Shown piece by piece: positions 32,914-42,273 of a DNA stretch of 64,000 bases. The translations under genes were made by a program, and so were the position numbers. The stretch is from Desulfobulbus rhabdoformis. GTDB lineage: Bacteria; Desulfobacterota; Desulfobulbia; Desulfobulbales; Desulfobulbaceae. The stretch is taken from assembly GCF_016919065.1 (NCBI RefSeq), contig NZ_JAFFQA010000019.1, positions 1 through 64,000 on the forward strand. Direction: 5' to 3'. The first letter of the stretch is position 1. The number at the start of each line of letters is the position of its first letter. The notes beneath the pieces were generated by a model. That model saw only the letters and a list, made by a program, of their open reading frames with translations. It was not told the origin of the DNA and searched no databases.

Positions 32914-35379
32914 TTAGGCGGCGTTTTGTCGGTGGGTATCGTAGAGTGCGCGTTCCAGCTCGTTGACGGCCTGGGTGTAGTGTTCCACACCACCAAATAT
33001 GCCGCGACGGATTTGGGTCTTGCTGCCGAAACGATCAAAGGGAGGAAGTTCAAGCACCTTGGCGTCTTCCATATCCTGCACGCCATGGTCGGCAAATTTT
33101 TCCAAAAGGGCGTCGAGCACTGCCCGAGCTTGCCCGCCATACTTACTAAAGATGTCTCTTTTTTTCACCTGTTTGGCGCGCTCACGTCTGGTCAACGGTT
33201 TTTGATCAAAGGCGACATGCGACACCAGATCGAACAGATCAAGCTCTTGACCATTGTTCACTGCCTGCTGGAGGACTTCCAGGGGCAATCCCTGTTCCGT
33301 TAGCTCGTCGATGATGGCCTGCTTGCGCTCCGCCGTCTGCCAACGTTGCAGGAAACCGCTCAGGCTACCAAACTGTGCCCGCAGGGTTGCCCGAATATTA
33401 TCCTTGAGCAAGACTCGGTAATCTTCGGTGATAAGCTTACCGTCCGCATCGAGATATTGGGAGCGTTCAACGGCAATACGGACAGCAACATCGTCGATCA
33501 CATACTTTACCTGGCCTTGACCGCCCTCGGTGGTTTCACCGGTGGTTTCATCCTGGTGTGGGAATTCTGGTGTATACCCTGGCGGTAAGGGCTCGCTGGT
33601 TTCCATAGGAGTCGGAGATTCTGGGGGAACAACCGGGTCTTCGGGATGTGGTTCATAGACGGTCACTGGCTCGCCATCGAAGTCGGGATCGGCAAAAAGA
33701 CGAGTGGCGCCCTTAAAGTCCATGATGGTGAAGTATAGCTTGCGGTAATCCTCACGAATCCGAGTGCCACGACCTATGATCTGCTTGAACTCGGTCATCG
33801 AGTTAATGGTTTGATCAAGAACAATGAGTTTGCAGGTTTTTGCATCCACACCGGTGCTGAGGAGTTTGGAGGTGGTGGCGATAACCGGATAGGGCTCATC
33901 GTTGTCGATGAAATAGGAGAGTTGGGCCTTGCCATCGGAATCGTCGCTGGTAATACGCATGACGTACCGGCGATTGCTGGCTGCAGCAGGAATGAGCTTG
34001 ACCAACTCCTGGCGCATACGCTCAGCATGATCTTGATCATCGCAGAAAACGATAGTCTTGGCCATTGGGTCAGTATTTTTAAGGTATTCCCACACCCGTG
34101 CGGCCACAAGCTGGGTACGCTTTTCGAGAACGAGGTTTCGGTCGAAATCCTTGGTGTTGTAAAGACGCTGTTCCACCACCTGACCATGCTTATCAATTTT
34201 ACCCTGCTCCGGGGTGTAGCCGATGGCATCGGCGTCAGTGGCGATACGGATTACTTTGTACGGGGCGAGAAAACCGTCGTCGATACCCTGTTTGAGCGAA
34301 TAGGTGTAGATTGGCTCGCCGAAATATTTGTAGTTGTATTCCGGATCCTCAATCACCCGGATCTGTTGTTCCCGATCGAGTCGCGTTTTCTCCTTGGGCG
34401 TGGCGGTCAGGCCGATATGGGTTGCCTGATGAAAATAATCGAGTACATCCCGCCACGCCGAATCATCGGTGGCGCTGCCCCGATGACACTCATCGATCAC
34501 GACTAGATCAAAAAAATCAGCCGGAAATTGTCGGTAAATTTGTTTCCATTCCTCTTTGCCGGTCACCGCCTGGTATAAGGCCAGATAGATCTCATAATTC
34601 TTTTTGACCTCACGGTTGGTGATCTTGTGCATGACCTCACCGAAGGGGGCAAAGTCCTGTTGCATCGTCTGATCGACCAGGATGTTGCGATCGGCGAGAA
34701 AGAGGATGCGTTGTTTGACCTTGGCCTTCCACAGGCGCCAGATTATTTGAAAGGCGGTGTAGGTCTTGCCGGTACCGGTAGCCATGACCAGAAGCATCCT
34801 ATTGCGCCCCAGGCTGATGGCCTCAATGGCACGATTGATGGCTACCCGCTGGTAATAGCGCGGTTCTCGGCCACTTCCGTCGGTGTGATAGGGTTGATCA
34901 AGTAAACGGACAGATTGAGGATCGTTGAGCCCCTTCCATTGCTGGTAGAGAATCCAAAGTTCCTCTAAGTTTGGGAAGGCATCGAGAGAAAATGTGCGTT
35001 CGACGGCCTGACTTAGGCCGGTGCGATCGTGGAGGAGAAATTCTTTTCCGTTGCTACTGACAGCAAAAGGGACGTCAAGCATTTCGGCATATAGCAGTGC
35101 TTGTTGCATGCCGTGCCCGACAGAATACTTTGCTTGTTTAGCCTCAATAACTACAAGGGGAAGATTGGGCTTAGCATAGAGTACATAATCAGCCCGTTTG
35201 GGGCCGCCCTTGGCTTGCGGATCACGAATGCGGGCTGCAAGAGTGCCGCGAACCATGACCCGGCCAGCGGTCAGTTTCACTTCTTCGCGAAACTGATGCT
35301 GCTGCCAACCTGCATTTTGGATGGCCGGGGTGATGTATTTGGTGCAGACATCGCGTTCGGAGAGTTGTTCTATATTCAT
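32914..35379 (-). CDS. hsdR: Type I restriction endonuclease HsdR (EcoEI-like)
   Basis: 821 aa. The N-terminal nuclease domain has RADYVLYAKPNLPLVVIEAK (PD-(D/E)XK, catalytic Glu-Ala-Lys). The motor follows: Walker A MATGTGKTYTAFQ, DECH box VVIDECHRGSATDD, GLTATP, and motif VI IGRGTRIRED. The C-terminal EcoEI-type helical domain begins near 610 and contains FGSLSGFLQRWQTAERKQAI. It translocates DNA and cuts it far from the recognition site. It is first in the operon, preceded by a ~350-base gap that holds the promoter. Confidence 0.94.
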   Translation of the reverse strand: MNIEQLSERDVCTKYITPAIQNAGWQQHQFREEVKLTAGRVMVRGTLAARIRDPQAKGGPKRADYVLYAKPNLPLVVIEAKQAKYSVGHGMQQALLYAEMLDVPFAVSSNGKEFLLHDRTGLSQAVERTFSLDAFPNLEELWILYQQWKGLNDPQSVRLLDQPYHTDGSGREPRYYQRVAINRAIEAISLGRNRMLLVMATGTGKTYTAFQIIWRLWKAKVKQRILFLADRNILVDQTMQQDFAPFGEVMHKITNREVKKNYEIYLALYQAVTGKEEWKQIYRQFPADFFDLVVIDECHRGSATDDSAWRDVLDYFHQATHIGLTATPKEKTRLDREQQIRVIEDPEYNYKYFGEPIYTYSLKQGIDDGFLAPYKVIRIATDADAIGYTPEQGKIDKHGQVVEQRLYNTKDFDRNLVLEKRTQLVAARVWEYLKNTDPMAKTIVFCDDQDHAERMRQELVKLIPAAASNRRYVMRITSDDSDGKAQLSYFIDNDEPYPVIATTSKLLSTGVDAKTCKLIVLDQTINSMTEFKQIIGRGTRIREDYRKLYFTIMDFKGATRLFADPDFDGEPVTVYEPHPEDPVVPPESPTPMETSEPLPPGYTPEFPHQDETTGETTEGGQGQVKYVIDDVAVRIAVERSQYLDADGKLITEDYRVLLKDNIRATLRAQFGSLSGFLQRWQTAERKQAIIDELTEQGLPLEVLQQAVNNGQELDLFDLVSHVAFDQKPLTRRERAKQVKKRDIFSKYGGQARAVLDALLEKFADHGVQDMEDAKVLELPPFDRFGSKTQIRRGIFGGVEHYTQAVNELERALYDTHRQNAA

Positions 35380-35725
35380 GAACCATCCTCATTGCTTAGC
35401 ACGCAACAAATTCAAACAGCAGGCAGTATCTTGGTAACTATTTGTTTTTCATACAAGACAATGATAATTTAATCAACAAATCCCCATTTTTCTTTGCTTC
35501 GATGTATCTTTTTATCTCCGTTCAACTTGGCAATTACCAAGAGTTAGAGATGAGATAGAAAACTACGCTTTGAATTCGTTTCAATTTTGAATCTCACCGT
35601 GTTAATTACCTTCGGATTCCAGCATGTTACCAGAGGGATGATTCTCAATGAGCGAAGTTATCGAGTTTGTTTTTATGACTCAATTTATCAGGTATTTACG
35701 GCTATCGAAGATGTGTGGCAGCGCA
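35380..35725. other. Gap between restriction operon and integrase; weak transposase-like trace
   Basis: About 350 bases. The left part should be the promoter region of hsdR. On the plus strand near 35632-35745 one frame reads NERSYRVCFYDSIYQVFTAI followed by EDVWQRITSQDY, which loosely resembles the C-terminus of an IS630-type transposase. It runs into the 3' end of the integrase gene. No inverted ends were found. Confidence 0.25.
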
Positions 35726-36781
35726 TTACCTCCCAAGACTATCAATTGCCCCGATCGCGTTCAACTTATGATCATCGAGGAAGTGGGTATACTTCATGGT
35801 CTGGCTGATATTTTTGTGCCCCATGATTTCGGCGACAGTGCGAATATCGACCCCATGCATAATCAGATAGCTGGCCGCCGAATGGCGTAAACCGTACAGG
35901 GTAAAATTCGAAATCCCAGCGTACCTGCAGGCGTTATCAAATGAACGCCGGAAGTACCGGTGTGGCTGGTCACGCCCCTCCTGACTTGACGGCAGGAAGA
36001 CACAGCCATTTTCACCCTCCCCTGCTGCTTTCATCCCTACTTTCATCCCCTCAAACATCTTGCGTATCGTTTTCGTCATAGGAACGCGCCGAGGGTCCGT
36101 TTTGGTCTCGGTGAGGTCAATCATCCCCTGTTCAAGTAGAACTTGATCCCATAGCAGGCCAGCGCCTTCTGAGGGGCGCATGGCTGTGTGCAAAAGTAGG
36201 AGCACGTAACAGTAGAGTTTTTCGGATTTAGAAACGCAGCAGAAGTCGAGCAGGGTGTCGATCTGTTTAGGGGTGAGGAGGGAGAGTCTGTTTTTGGGGG
36301 CGGAGGGGCGGCGAACTTCAGTTCCTGGATCATTCACCTCCAGTCCCCACTCGACCCTGGCCATGCGGTACATGCAGGTGAGGAAGGACATATCCTGAAT
36401 GACAGAGCTGGGGCCTACCTGCTGAAGGCGGTAGTCACGGTAGGAGGCAATATCTTTTGAGGAAATGGTTTGTAAGGACTTGCCTTCGAAGTAGCGAATG
36501 AGCCGACCACCGATTTCCTGATCGAGCCGCTGGGTGTTTCGTTTTTTTCTTGGCGCGACCGCCATGGTGTATTTTTCCACAGCCTCATTGAACCGCATGT
36601 CATTGGCTGGCAGTTCCCCCGGGAGCGGTTCGCCTGAGCGCAGGAGCGCTTCAGTCTCCTCTGCCCAGGTCATGGCTTTTGCTTTACTGTCAAACGTCGC
36701 AGTTTCTCTTCGTCCTTTGACGCAAATAGATGCTCGAAAGACAGGTCCGAATTTTCGGTTTATTCTCGTAATGGATGCCAT
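35726..36781 (-). CDS. int: Tyrosine-recombinase integrase of the element
   Basis: 351 aa. The N-terminal Arm-type domain covers about 1-65, a core-binding SAM-like domain 65-165, and the catalytic domain 180-345. Catalytic residues: Arg in HTAMRPSEGAGLLW, Lys in ETKTDPRRVPM, Arg in TLYGLRHSAASYL, His in IMGHKNISQTM, and Tyr in MKYTHF. The first His of the usual HxxR box is Tyr here. The start ATG is about 215 bases from the 3' end of tRNA-Pro, the classic place for an element integrase. Transcription runs away from the tRNA into the element. Confidence 0.92.
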   Translation of the reverse strand: MASITRINRKFGPVFRASICVKGRRETATFDSKAKAMTWAEETEALLRSGEPLPGELPANDMRFNEAVEKYTMAVAPRKKRNTQRLDQEIGGRLIRYFEGKSLQTISSKDIASYRDYRLQQVGPSSVIQDMSFLTCMYRMARVEWGLEVNDPGTEVRRPSAPKNRLSLLTPKQIDTLLDFCCVSKSEKLYCYVLLLLHTAMRPSEGAGLLWDQVLLEQGMIDLTETKTDPRRVPMTKTIRKMFEGMKVGMKAAGEGENGCVFLPSSQEGRDQPHRYFRRSFDNACRYAGISNFTLYGLRHSAASYLIMHGVDIRTVAEIMGHKNISQTMKYTHFLDDHKLNAIGAIDSLGR

Positions 36782-36943
36782 CGTTTTTTTGTGTGTAAAT
36801 TTGAGTGTAAATTTCCGTGCACAGGGAACGATGAATAACGATATACAACGATTAAAAACGAGTGCAACTCAAAATTATTTCACATAAAAACGTATAGTTA
36901 AACAACCAATTTGGCTGTAGACACTGAAAACACAGGAAAACAC

Positions 36944-36986
36944 ACAAAAAAAGGGGTTAGACGCTTTAAAAAGCATCTAACCCCTT
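36944..36986 (-). terminator. Rho-independent terminator after tRNA-Pro
   Basis: On the minus strand the arms AAGGGGTTAGATGC and GCGTCTAACCCCTT form a long hairpin followed by TTTTTTT. It begins nine bases after the tRNA CCA end. If the element joined at the tRNA 3' end, this terminator belongs to the element or the crossover lies beyond it. Confidence 0.85.
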
Positions 36987-36994
36987 GTAATTAC

Positions 36995-37071
36995 TGGTCG
37001 GAACGAGAGGATTTGAACCTCCGGCCCCCTGAACCCCATTCAGGTGCGCTACCAGGCTGCGCTACGTTCCG
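36995..37071 (-). tRNA. tRNA-Pro (anticodon GGG), likely integration site
   Basis: 77 nt with a full cloverleaf: acceptor CGGAACG/CGTTCCG, U8-A9, D-arm GCGC/GCGC, anticodon arm CCTGA-ATGGGGT-TCAGG (anticodon GGG), T-arm GGAGG-TTCAAAT-CCTCT, discriminator A and encoded CCA. The integrase gene lies just past its 3' end, and tRNA 3' ends are the usual attachment sites of tyrosine integrases. It is the last gene of the thrS-merR cluster. Confidence 0.95.
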
Positions 37072-37122
37072 AGAAATGTGGAGCTGTATTTAGCATTGTT
37101 GAGCGGTCTCTGTCAACCACTT

Positions 37123-37521
37123 TTAGTTCTTTGGTTTATTTCCTTGTTCAAGCTGGGTAAGAAGTGCACGAAGCTCGGATTTAACTTGCTGAATTATATC
37201 GGCTTTCGCTTCTGAATCAGCTCCTTGTTTTGGCTGAGAAGTCTGCTCTAATGTACCGGTTTTCAGGGCCTGTTTCAGGTATTTCCTGGCACCTGAAATG
37301 GTATAGCCTTGCTGGTGGAGAAGGTCTTTGATCACCAGCAAGGTTTGGACATCTTTACGACGATACAACCGCTGTTTTGATTTACCGCGAAAGGGTTTTA
37401 TCAGCGCAAACTCCGATTCCCAATATCTGAGCACGTGGGTTTCAACACCAACCAGCTCACTCACCTCACCGATCCGAAAATAGACCTTGTCAGGTATGTG
37501 GGAGAAATTCGAAGCCATCAA
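37123..37521 (-). CDS. MerR-family transcriptional regulator
   Basis: 132 aa. The winged HTH is at the N-terminus (YFRIGEVSELVGVETHVLRY, then WESEFALIKPFRGKSKQRLY and RRKDVQTLLVIKDLLHQQGY), followed by a short helical tail without Cys or a ligand domain. Members of this type are found beside ihfA and tRNA-Pro in many Desulfobacterota. Its target is not known. The ATG at 37521 lies 67 bases after ihfA. Confidence 0.88.
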   Translation of the reverse strand: MMASNFSHIPDKVYFRIGEVSELVGVETHVLRYWESEFALIKPFRGKSKQRLYRRKDVQTLLVIKDLLHQQGYTISGARKYLKQALKTGTLEQTSQPKQGADSEAKADIIQQVKSELRALLTQLEQGNKPKN

Positions 37522-37588
37522 TCGCGCCTCATGGTTTGCCCCTCACTGCTGTACCATCAAATGCTTGGTCGTAGGTTTTGTTATCGGC

Positions 37589-37885
37589 TTATTCGCAGGC
37601 GTTCAAACGCTCACGCAGTCGCTTACTGGGACGAAAGGAAACCATCTGACGCTTGGTAATGGTCATGGACTCACCAGTACGTGGGTTACGTCCACGGCGG
37701 GGCGACTTGTCGCGCACAGTCAGCGTACCAAACTGAACCAGTTTGATGGATTCGCCAGCAACCATGGTATTCTTCATGGTCGCGAATACTGTATCCACTA
37801 TCTCAGCAGCATTACGCTGGGAGACACCCAATTTTTCGTTAACGGAAATGGCTAATTCTTTGCGGGTTACATTTTTTTTCTTCAT
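37589..37885 (-). CDS. ihfA: Integration host factor alpha-type DNA-bending protein
   Basis: 98 aa HU/IHF fold: dimerising helices (TRKELAISVNEKLGVSQRNA), then the DNA-grasping beta arm RDKSPRRGRNPRTGESMTIT with the intercalating Pro in RNPRTG. Position right after pheT is characteristic of ihfA. It overlaps the pheT stop by four bases. IHF often helps tyrosine integrases, so the element sits beside a gene for a likely cofactor. Confidence 0.92.
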   Translation of the reverse strand: MKKKNVTRKELAISVNEKLGVSQRNAAEIVDTVFATMKNTMVAGESIKLVQFGTLTVRDKSPRRGRNPRTGESMTITKRQMVSFRPSKRLRERLNACE

Positions 37886-40329
37886 ACTTCTGATCCTTCA
37901 CGATAACGGGCATTAAAATCTGCCATTAATTTTTTCACTATTTTTTGATGTGCTTTATCAACGGTTTTATCGTCGAGTGTGGCGGTGGCCGAACGATAGG
38001 TCAGGCCAAGTGCGACGCTCTTATGACCTGCCTCTATGGATTTGCCACGATATACATCAAAAATCTCAGCGGACTCAAGGTATTTTTGCGACTGCTTGCG
38101 AATTGCCTGTAGCAGATCACCAGCGGGCACTCCATCCGGAACGACCAGGCTGATATCCCGTTTCACAGTGGGATACTTGGGCAGGGGATGAAACTGCTTT
38201 GGTGCCCGTTTAATTTTCAGGAGTTGATCAAGATCAATTTCCAAAAAGTAAACCGGCTGCTTGATGTCAAATCCTTTCAAGGTCTTGGGATGAACAGCCC
38301 CCAGAGTACCGATGACAGTCTTCTGCGGACTGAGAACCAGGGCCTGCTGTGGGTCGCAGTAAGGCTGCAGGGTTTCCGGTGCATAGGTGAACATTGATCC
38401 GGGAGCGCCCTCGTCAATGCGCAGGGTTTGCAGTAGATTTACAGCGAGCCCCTTAATATCAAAAAAATCACCCTTTTGCTCGGAAAAATGAAGTGATTCA
38501 GCCTGGGGATAGCGTAATCCACTGAGTACAGCACAGAGGTACATTCGCTCCTCTGGTAACTCGCCTTCCTGCTTTTGGGTAAAAACCTTGCCGATTTCAA
38601 AAAGGCGAATATCCGGCTGCTGAAAATTGATATTCCGGCATACATTTTCAAGCAGTCCAGGCAAGAGCATGGAGCGCATGACCGCCTGCTCTTCAGTCAG
38701 TGGATTCAACAAACGTGTGAGCTGCCTGCGTTCGTCACCTTCGGAGATCTGGCAGAGGTCAAGATGCGCCTCGCTGACAAAACTATAATTGATCGCCTCA
38801 AAGAATCCTTGGGCGGTCATCAAGGCGGCCGTCTCCTGACGTAGGGTCCGCATTGCATCACGCTTGGGATAATCCATGCGAATGAAGGGTTGCGAGGTCG
38901 GGATTTCGTTATATCCGACCAGACGGGCAACCTCTTCAACCAGGTCAATTTCGCGCTCGATATCGATACGGAAACTGGGAACCTGCACTTCTAAAGTTTG
39001 GGCATCAAGTTCTTTAGTCGCGAATTCGATGGACTCGAGATAGGCTGCCACCTGGTTCAGACTCAGATCAATTCCGAGCAGACGATTAACACGTTCCAGG
39101 CGCAGTTGCAGGGTAATGAGTTCTTTTTGACCGGGATAGATATCAAGCCCACCAGATTCAGGTTCGGCAGCTGCGTATTCAACCATGAGGTTGACCGCAC
39201 GCTCAAGCGCCTTATCCGCAAGGTTAGGATCGACACCACGTTCAAAGCGATAGGAGGCCTCTGAGGGGATACCCAGCTTACGCGCTGTGCGACGTATGGA
39301 AACCGGGTTAAAACAGGCGGATTCTAAAAGGATGGTCGTACTTTGTTCGGTGATCTCCGTATCCAACCCACCCATGACACCGGCAAGGGCAACCGGACGT
39401 TCGGCATCACAGATCAACAGCATATCCTCATCAAGGGTACGCTTGTTGGCATCCAAAGTCACCAGTTCAGTTTCACCGGTCTTAGGACCACGGACAACAA
39501 TCTTTTTGCCGCGCAGGGTTTCAAAATCAAAGGCGTGCAGGGGTTGGCCAGACTCCAGCATAACATAGTTGGTGATATCAACGATGTTATTGATGGGGCG
39601 CATCCCTACGGCACTTAAGCGTTGCTGCATCCATTCGGGTGCAGGGCCGATTTTGACGTTTTTCAGTTTGCGGGCTGTGTAACGTGGGCAAAGTTCAGCA
39701 TCGTCGATCACCACCTCATAATCTACATTCTGACCGGTCAAAGGGGTGATATCGGCAACAAGCGGCTGCAAGGGCCCCCCGACAAAACTTGCTACCTCGC
39801 GGGCAATACCACGCACAGAGGCACAGTCAGGACGGTTGGGGGTCAGGTCGACTTCAATCACCGTATCGCGCATGGAGAGAGCATCGATAAGCGGAATACC
39901 GGCTGTCAAGGCCGCGTCCAGCTCCATAATGCCTGAATGATCACCGTCTATGCCCAGTTCACGAGAGGAACAGAGCATGCCGTGGGAGGCGACCCCGCGC
40001 ATTTTGGATTTTTTGATCTTGGTGCCATCGGGCAGTTTGACACCCGGTTTGGCAAGAGCGGTGACCATGCCCGCGTGCACATTGGGCGCACCGCAGACAA
40101 TCTGCACAGTCTCCTCACCGTTGTCAACGGTGCAGACGCTCAGTTTGTCGGCATCCGGATGCTTACTGACTTCCGTAACGCGAGCAGTGGTAATAAAGGC
40201 GAGATCGGCAAACAATTCCTCAACGCTGTCAACTTCCAGACCAAGCATGGTCAGGCGGTCAGAAATCTGGGTTGACGTAACCCCTTGCGTGGAGACGAAC
40301 TGATTGAGCCAGCTGAGTGTGAATTTCAT
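37882..40329 (-). CDS. pheT: Phenylalanyl-tRNA synthetase beta chain
   Basis: 815 aa, full length. In order: the EMAP-like tRNA-binding domain (VSKHPDADKLSVCTVDNG), the B3/B4 editing region (FVGGPLQPLVADITP; MRPINNIVDITNYVMLESGQ), B5 (RTARKLGIPSEASYRFERGV just before it), the class II-like core, and the C-terminal anticodon-binding FDX-ACB domain (PLPKYPTVKRDISLVVPDGV). With PheS it charges tRNA-Phe. A hairpin terminator separates it from pheS. Confidence 0.97.
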   Translation of the reverse strand: MKFTLSWLNQFVSTQGVTSTQISDRLTMLGLEVDSVEELFADLAFITTARVTEVSKHPDADKLSVCTVDNGEETVQIVCGAPNVHAGMVTALAKPGVKLPDGTKIKKSKMRGVASHGMLCSSRELGIDGDHSGIMELDAALTAGIPLIDALSMRDTVIEVDLTPNRPDCASVRGIAREVASFVGGPLQPLVADITPLTGQNVDYEVVIDDAELCPRYTARKLKNVKIGPAPEWMQQRLSAVGMRPINNIVDITNYVMLESGQPLHAFDFETLRGKKIVVRGPKTGETELVTLDANKRTLDEDMLLICDAERPVALAGVMGGLDTEITEQSTTILLESACFNPVSIRRTARKLGIPSEASYRFERGVDPNLADKALERAVNLMVEYAAAEPESGGLDIYPGQKELITLQLRLERVNRLLGIDLSLNQVAAYLESIEFATKELDAQTLEVQVPSFRIDIEREIDLVEEVARLVGYNEIPTSQPFIRMDYPKRDAMRTLRQETAALMTAQGFFEAINYSFVSEAHLDLCQISEGDERRQLTRLLNPLTEEQAVMRSMLLPGLLENVCRNINFQQPDIRLFEIGKVFTQKQEGELPEERMYLCAVLSGLRYPQAESLHFSEQKGDFFDIKGLAVNLLQTLRIDEGAPGSMFTYAPETLQPYCDPQQALVLSPQKTVIGTLGAVHPKTLKGFDIKQPVYFLEIDLDQLLKIKRAPKQFHPLPKYPTVKRDISLVVPDGVPAGDLLQAIRKQSQKYLESAEIFDVYRGKSIEAGHKSVALGLTYRSATATLDDKTVDKAHQKIVKKLMADFNARYREGSEV

Positions 40330-40415
40330 GTGAGTGTATCCTGCAAACAGCGTTATCGTTTTGAAAGACGGGACTTAATCCCATACGAACGACGAAAAAG
40401 ACAGAGGCCGAACAC

Positions 40416-40455
40416 GAAAAAACCACACCGGAGACATGCTTTTCCGGTGTGGTTT
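40416..40455 (-). terminator. Terminator hairpin between pheS and pheT
   Basis: On the minus strand AAACCACACCGG and CCGGTGTGGTTT make a 12-bp perfect stem with a 12-base loop, followed by a short T-run (TTTTTT counting the end of the arm). It stands ~60 bases after pheS and ~90 before pheT. It could stop transcription or lower pheT expression. Confidence 0.75.
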
Positions 40456-40514
40456 ACCTCGTTTGACCATCATCTCACCTGAACACTCGCAATGAGGCTC
40501 AAGGAGAGGAACTA

Positions 40515-41528
40515 TTAGAACTGGGAAAGGAACCGGAGGTCGTTTTCGTAGTATAAACGGATATCGTCGATACCGTACTTGAGCATGGCAATGCGCTCAA
40601 CGCCGAGCCCAAAAGCAAACCCGGAGTAGACATCCGGATCATAACCGACCATTTTCAGGACCTCAGGATCAATGAGTCCTGATCCGAGAATTTCCAGCCA
40701 CCCTGTGCGTTTACAAACCCGGCAACCGGAGCCGCCACAGATAACACAGGCGATATCGACCTCGGCACTGGGTTCGGTAAAAGGAAAAAAGCTGGGACGA
40801 AAGCGAAGAGCCAGATCACGCTCAAACATCTTATGGGTGAAGGCGGTTAGCACTCCCTTGAGATCCGCAAAGGAGACATCCTTATCCACGAGAAAGCCCT
40901 CGACCTGATGGAACATGGGCGTGTGCGTGATATCGGAGTCGCAACGGTAGACCTTACCCGGAGCAATGTAGCGCAGAGGAGGCTCCTGATTTTCCATGAT
41001 CCTGGCCTGCATAGGCGAGGTGTGCGTACGCAGCAGAATCGAATCCGTGACGTAAAAGGTGTCATGCATGTCACGGGCCGGGTGATGCGGCGGAATGTTC
41101 AGCGCTTCAAAGTTGTAGTAGTCGCTTTCGACATCCGGTCCTTCAGCAACAGCAAAACCAAGCCCCTCGAAGATAGAGCAGATTTCCTCCATGACCTGGG
41201 TCACAGGGTGCAGTTTACCGAAGGGAAGATAGCGTCCAGGCAGGCTGTAGTCGGTGGCTCCGGCAGCAGCACTCTGCATGCCGCCACCAAGCTGCGTTTT
41301 CATTTCTTCAAAACGCAGTTCCACCCCCTGCTTGATTTCATTGGCCAGTTGACCAAGCCGTGGGCGATCCTCCGGTGCGACAGATTTTAACTGGCGCATG
41401 ACTCCGGTCAGAAGTCCCCCTTTGCGACCAAGGTACTGGATACGAAAGGCTTCAAGACCTGCGGAGTCCTTGACCGTATCCAGGGCCTCGCCTGCTTCTT
41501 GCTTGAGCCTAAGCAGCTCGCTTTCCAT
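40515..41528 (-). CDS. pheS: Phenylalanyl-tRNA synthetase alpha chain
   Basis: 337 aa. N-terminal coiled coil (1-85), then the class II catalytic core: motif 2 around [20 protein letters not shown], and motif 3 [19 protein letters not shown] near the C-terminus. [16 protein letters not shown] is the usual substrate-binding stretch. It has an extra Cys-rich insert ([17 protein letters not shown]), normal for the longer bacterial form. It follows rplT by 19 bases. Confidence 0.97.
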   Translation of the reverse strand: MESELLRLKQEAGEALDTVKDSAGLEAFRIQYLGRKGGLLTGVMRQLKSVAPEDRPRLGQLANEIKQGVELRFEEMKTQLGGGMQSAAAGATDYSLPGRYLPFGKLHPVTQVMEEICSIFEGLGFAVAEGPDVESDYYNFEALNIPPHHPARDMHDTFYVTDSILLRTHTSPMQARIMENQEPPLRYIAPGKVYRCDSDITHTPMFHQVEGFLVDKDVSFADLKGVLTAFTHKMFERDLALRFRPSFFPFTEPSAEVDIACVICGGSGCRVCKRTGWLEILGSGLIDPEVLKMVGYDPDVYSGFAFGLGVERIAMLKYGIDDIRLYYENDLRFLSQF

Positions 41529-41547
41529 AGGGCAGTCCGTGATGGGA

Positions 41548-41901
41548 TCAGGAAGCCAGTCCGGAAGCTTTCACCACTTCAGTGAAGGCGTTAGGATCGA
41601 CAATGGCCAGGTTGGAGAGCACTTTCCGATCAAGCTCAATGGAATTTTTGCTCATGCCGTTAATCAAGCGGCTGTAATTAACGTTGTTCTGTTTGGCAGC
41701 TGCGCTGATACGAGAAATCCACAGTGCGCGGAACTCCCGTTTTTTAACACGACGGTCACGGTAGGCGTAACACAGTGCACGATCAACGGCTTCGGTAGCG
41801 GTTCTAAACAAACGACGCTTGCCGCCACGAAAACCTTTAGCCAGGGACAATACTTTATTTCTTCTGCGGCGTGCTTTAAAACCGCGAGTTACACGAGGCA
41901 T
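41548..41901 (-). CDS. rplT: Ribosomal protein L20
   Basis: 117 aa, standard length, beginning [20 protein letters not shown] with the basic rRNA-binding arm and ending in a compact helical domain ([19 protein letters not shown]). L20 is an early 23S assembly protein and in many bacteria represses its own operon. It follows rpmI in the infC-rpmI-rplT cluster. Confidence 0.97.
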   Translation of the reverse strand: MPRVTRGFKARRRRNKVLSLAKGFRGGKRRLFRTATEAVDRALCYAYRDRRVKKREFRALWISRISAAAKQNNVNYSRLINGMSKNSIELDRKVLSNLAIVDPNAFTEVVKASGLAS

Positions 41902-42003
41902 TCTCTTCTCCGTTCAAACTAAACTCGTCACACCGCAGACGCTTAAAAAGCAGCTGCGGCAAACAATCAAGGTAGATTTATAAAACCGTATCCTCTTCTG
42001 CCC

Positions 42004-42201
42004 TTAGGCGTACGGCAGCATTCTGCGTACTGCTTTTACATCAACCTCGGCAATCAGGGATGCCTTGCGCAGATTCCGTTTACGCTTGGTTGATTTTTTG
42101 GTGAGGATATGCGAGGTAAAGGCCTTGGCACGACGAATTCGGCCGGAACCGGTGGTTTTGAACCGTTTGGCAGCGCCTCGGTTGGTTTTCATTTTTGGCA
42201 T
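42004..42201 (-). CDS. rpmI: Ribosomal protein L35
   Basis: 65 aa, standard length: [20 protein letters not shown], then the conserved basic core [20 protein letters not shown] and the tail VRRMLPYA. Located 72 bases after infC and 102 before rplT. Confidence 0.96.
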   Translation of the reverse strand: MPKMKTNRGAAKRFKTTGSGRIRRAKAFTSHILTKKSTKRKRNLRKASLIAEVDVKAVRRMLPYA

Positions 42202-42273
42202 GGTATACGCTCCTTACATCTAGCCGGCCGTATATCCAGCCGGAACTCATGGGGTTATAATCAATGTCTAATT

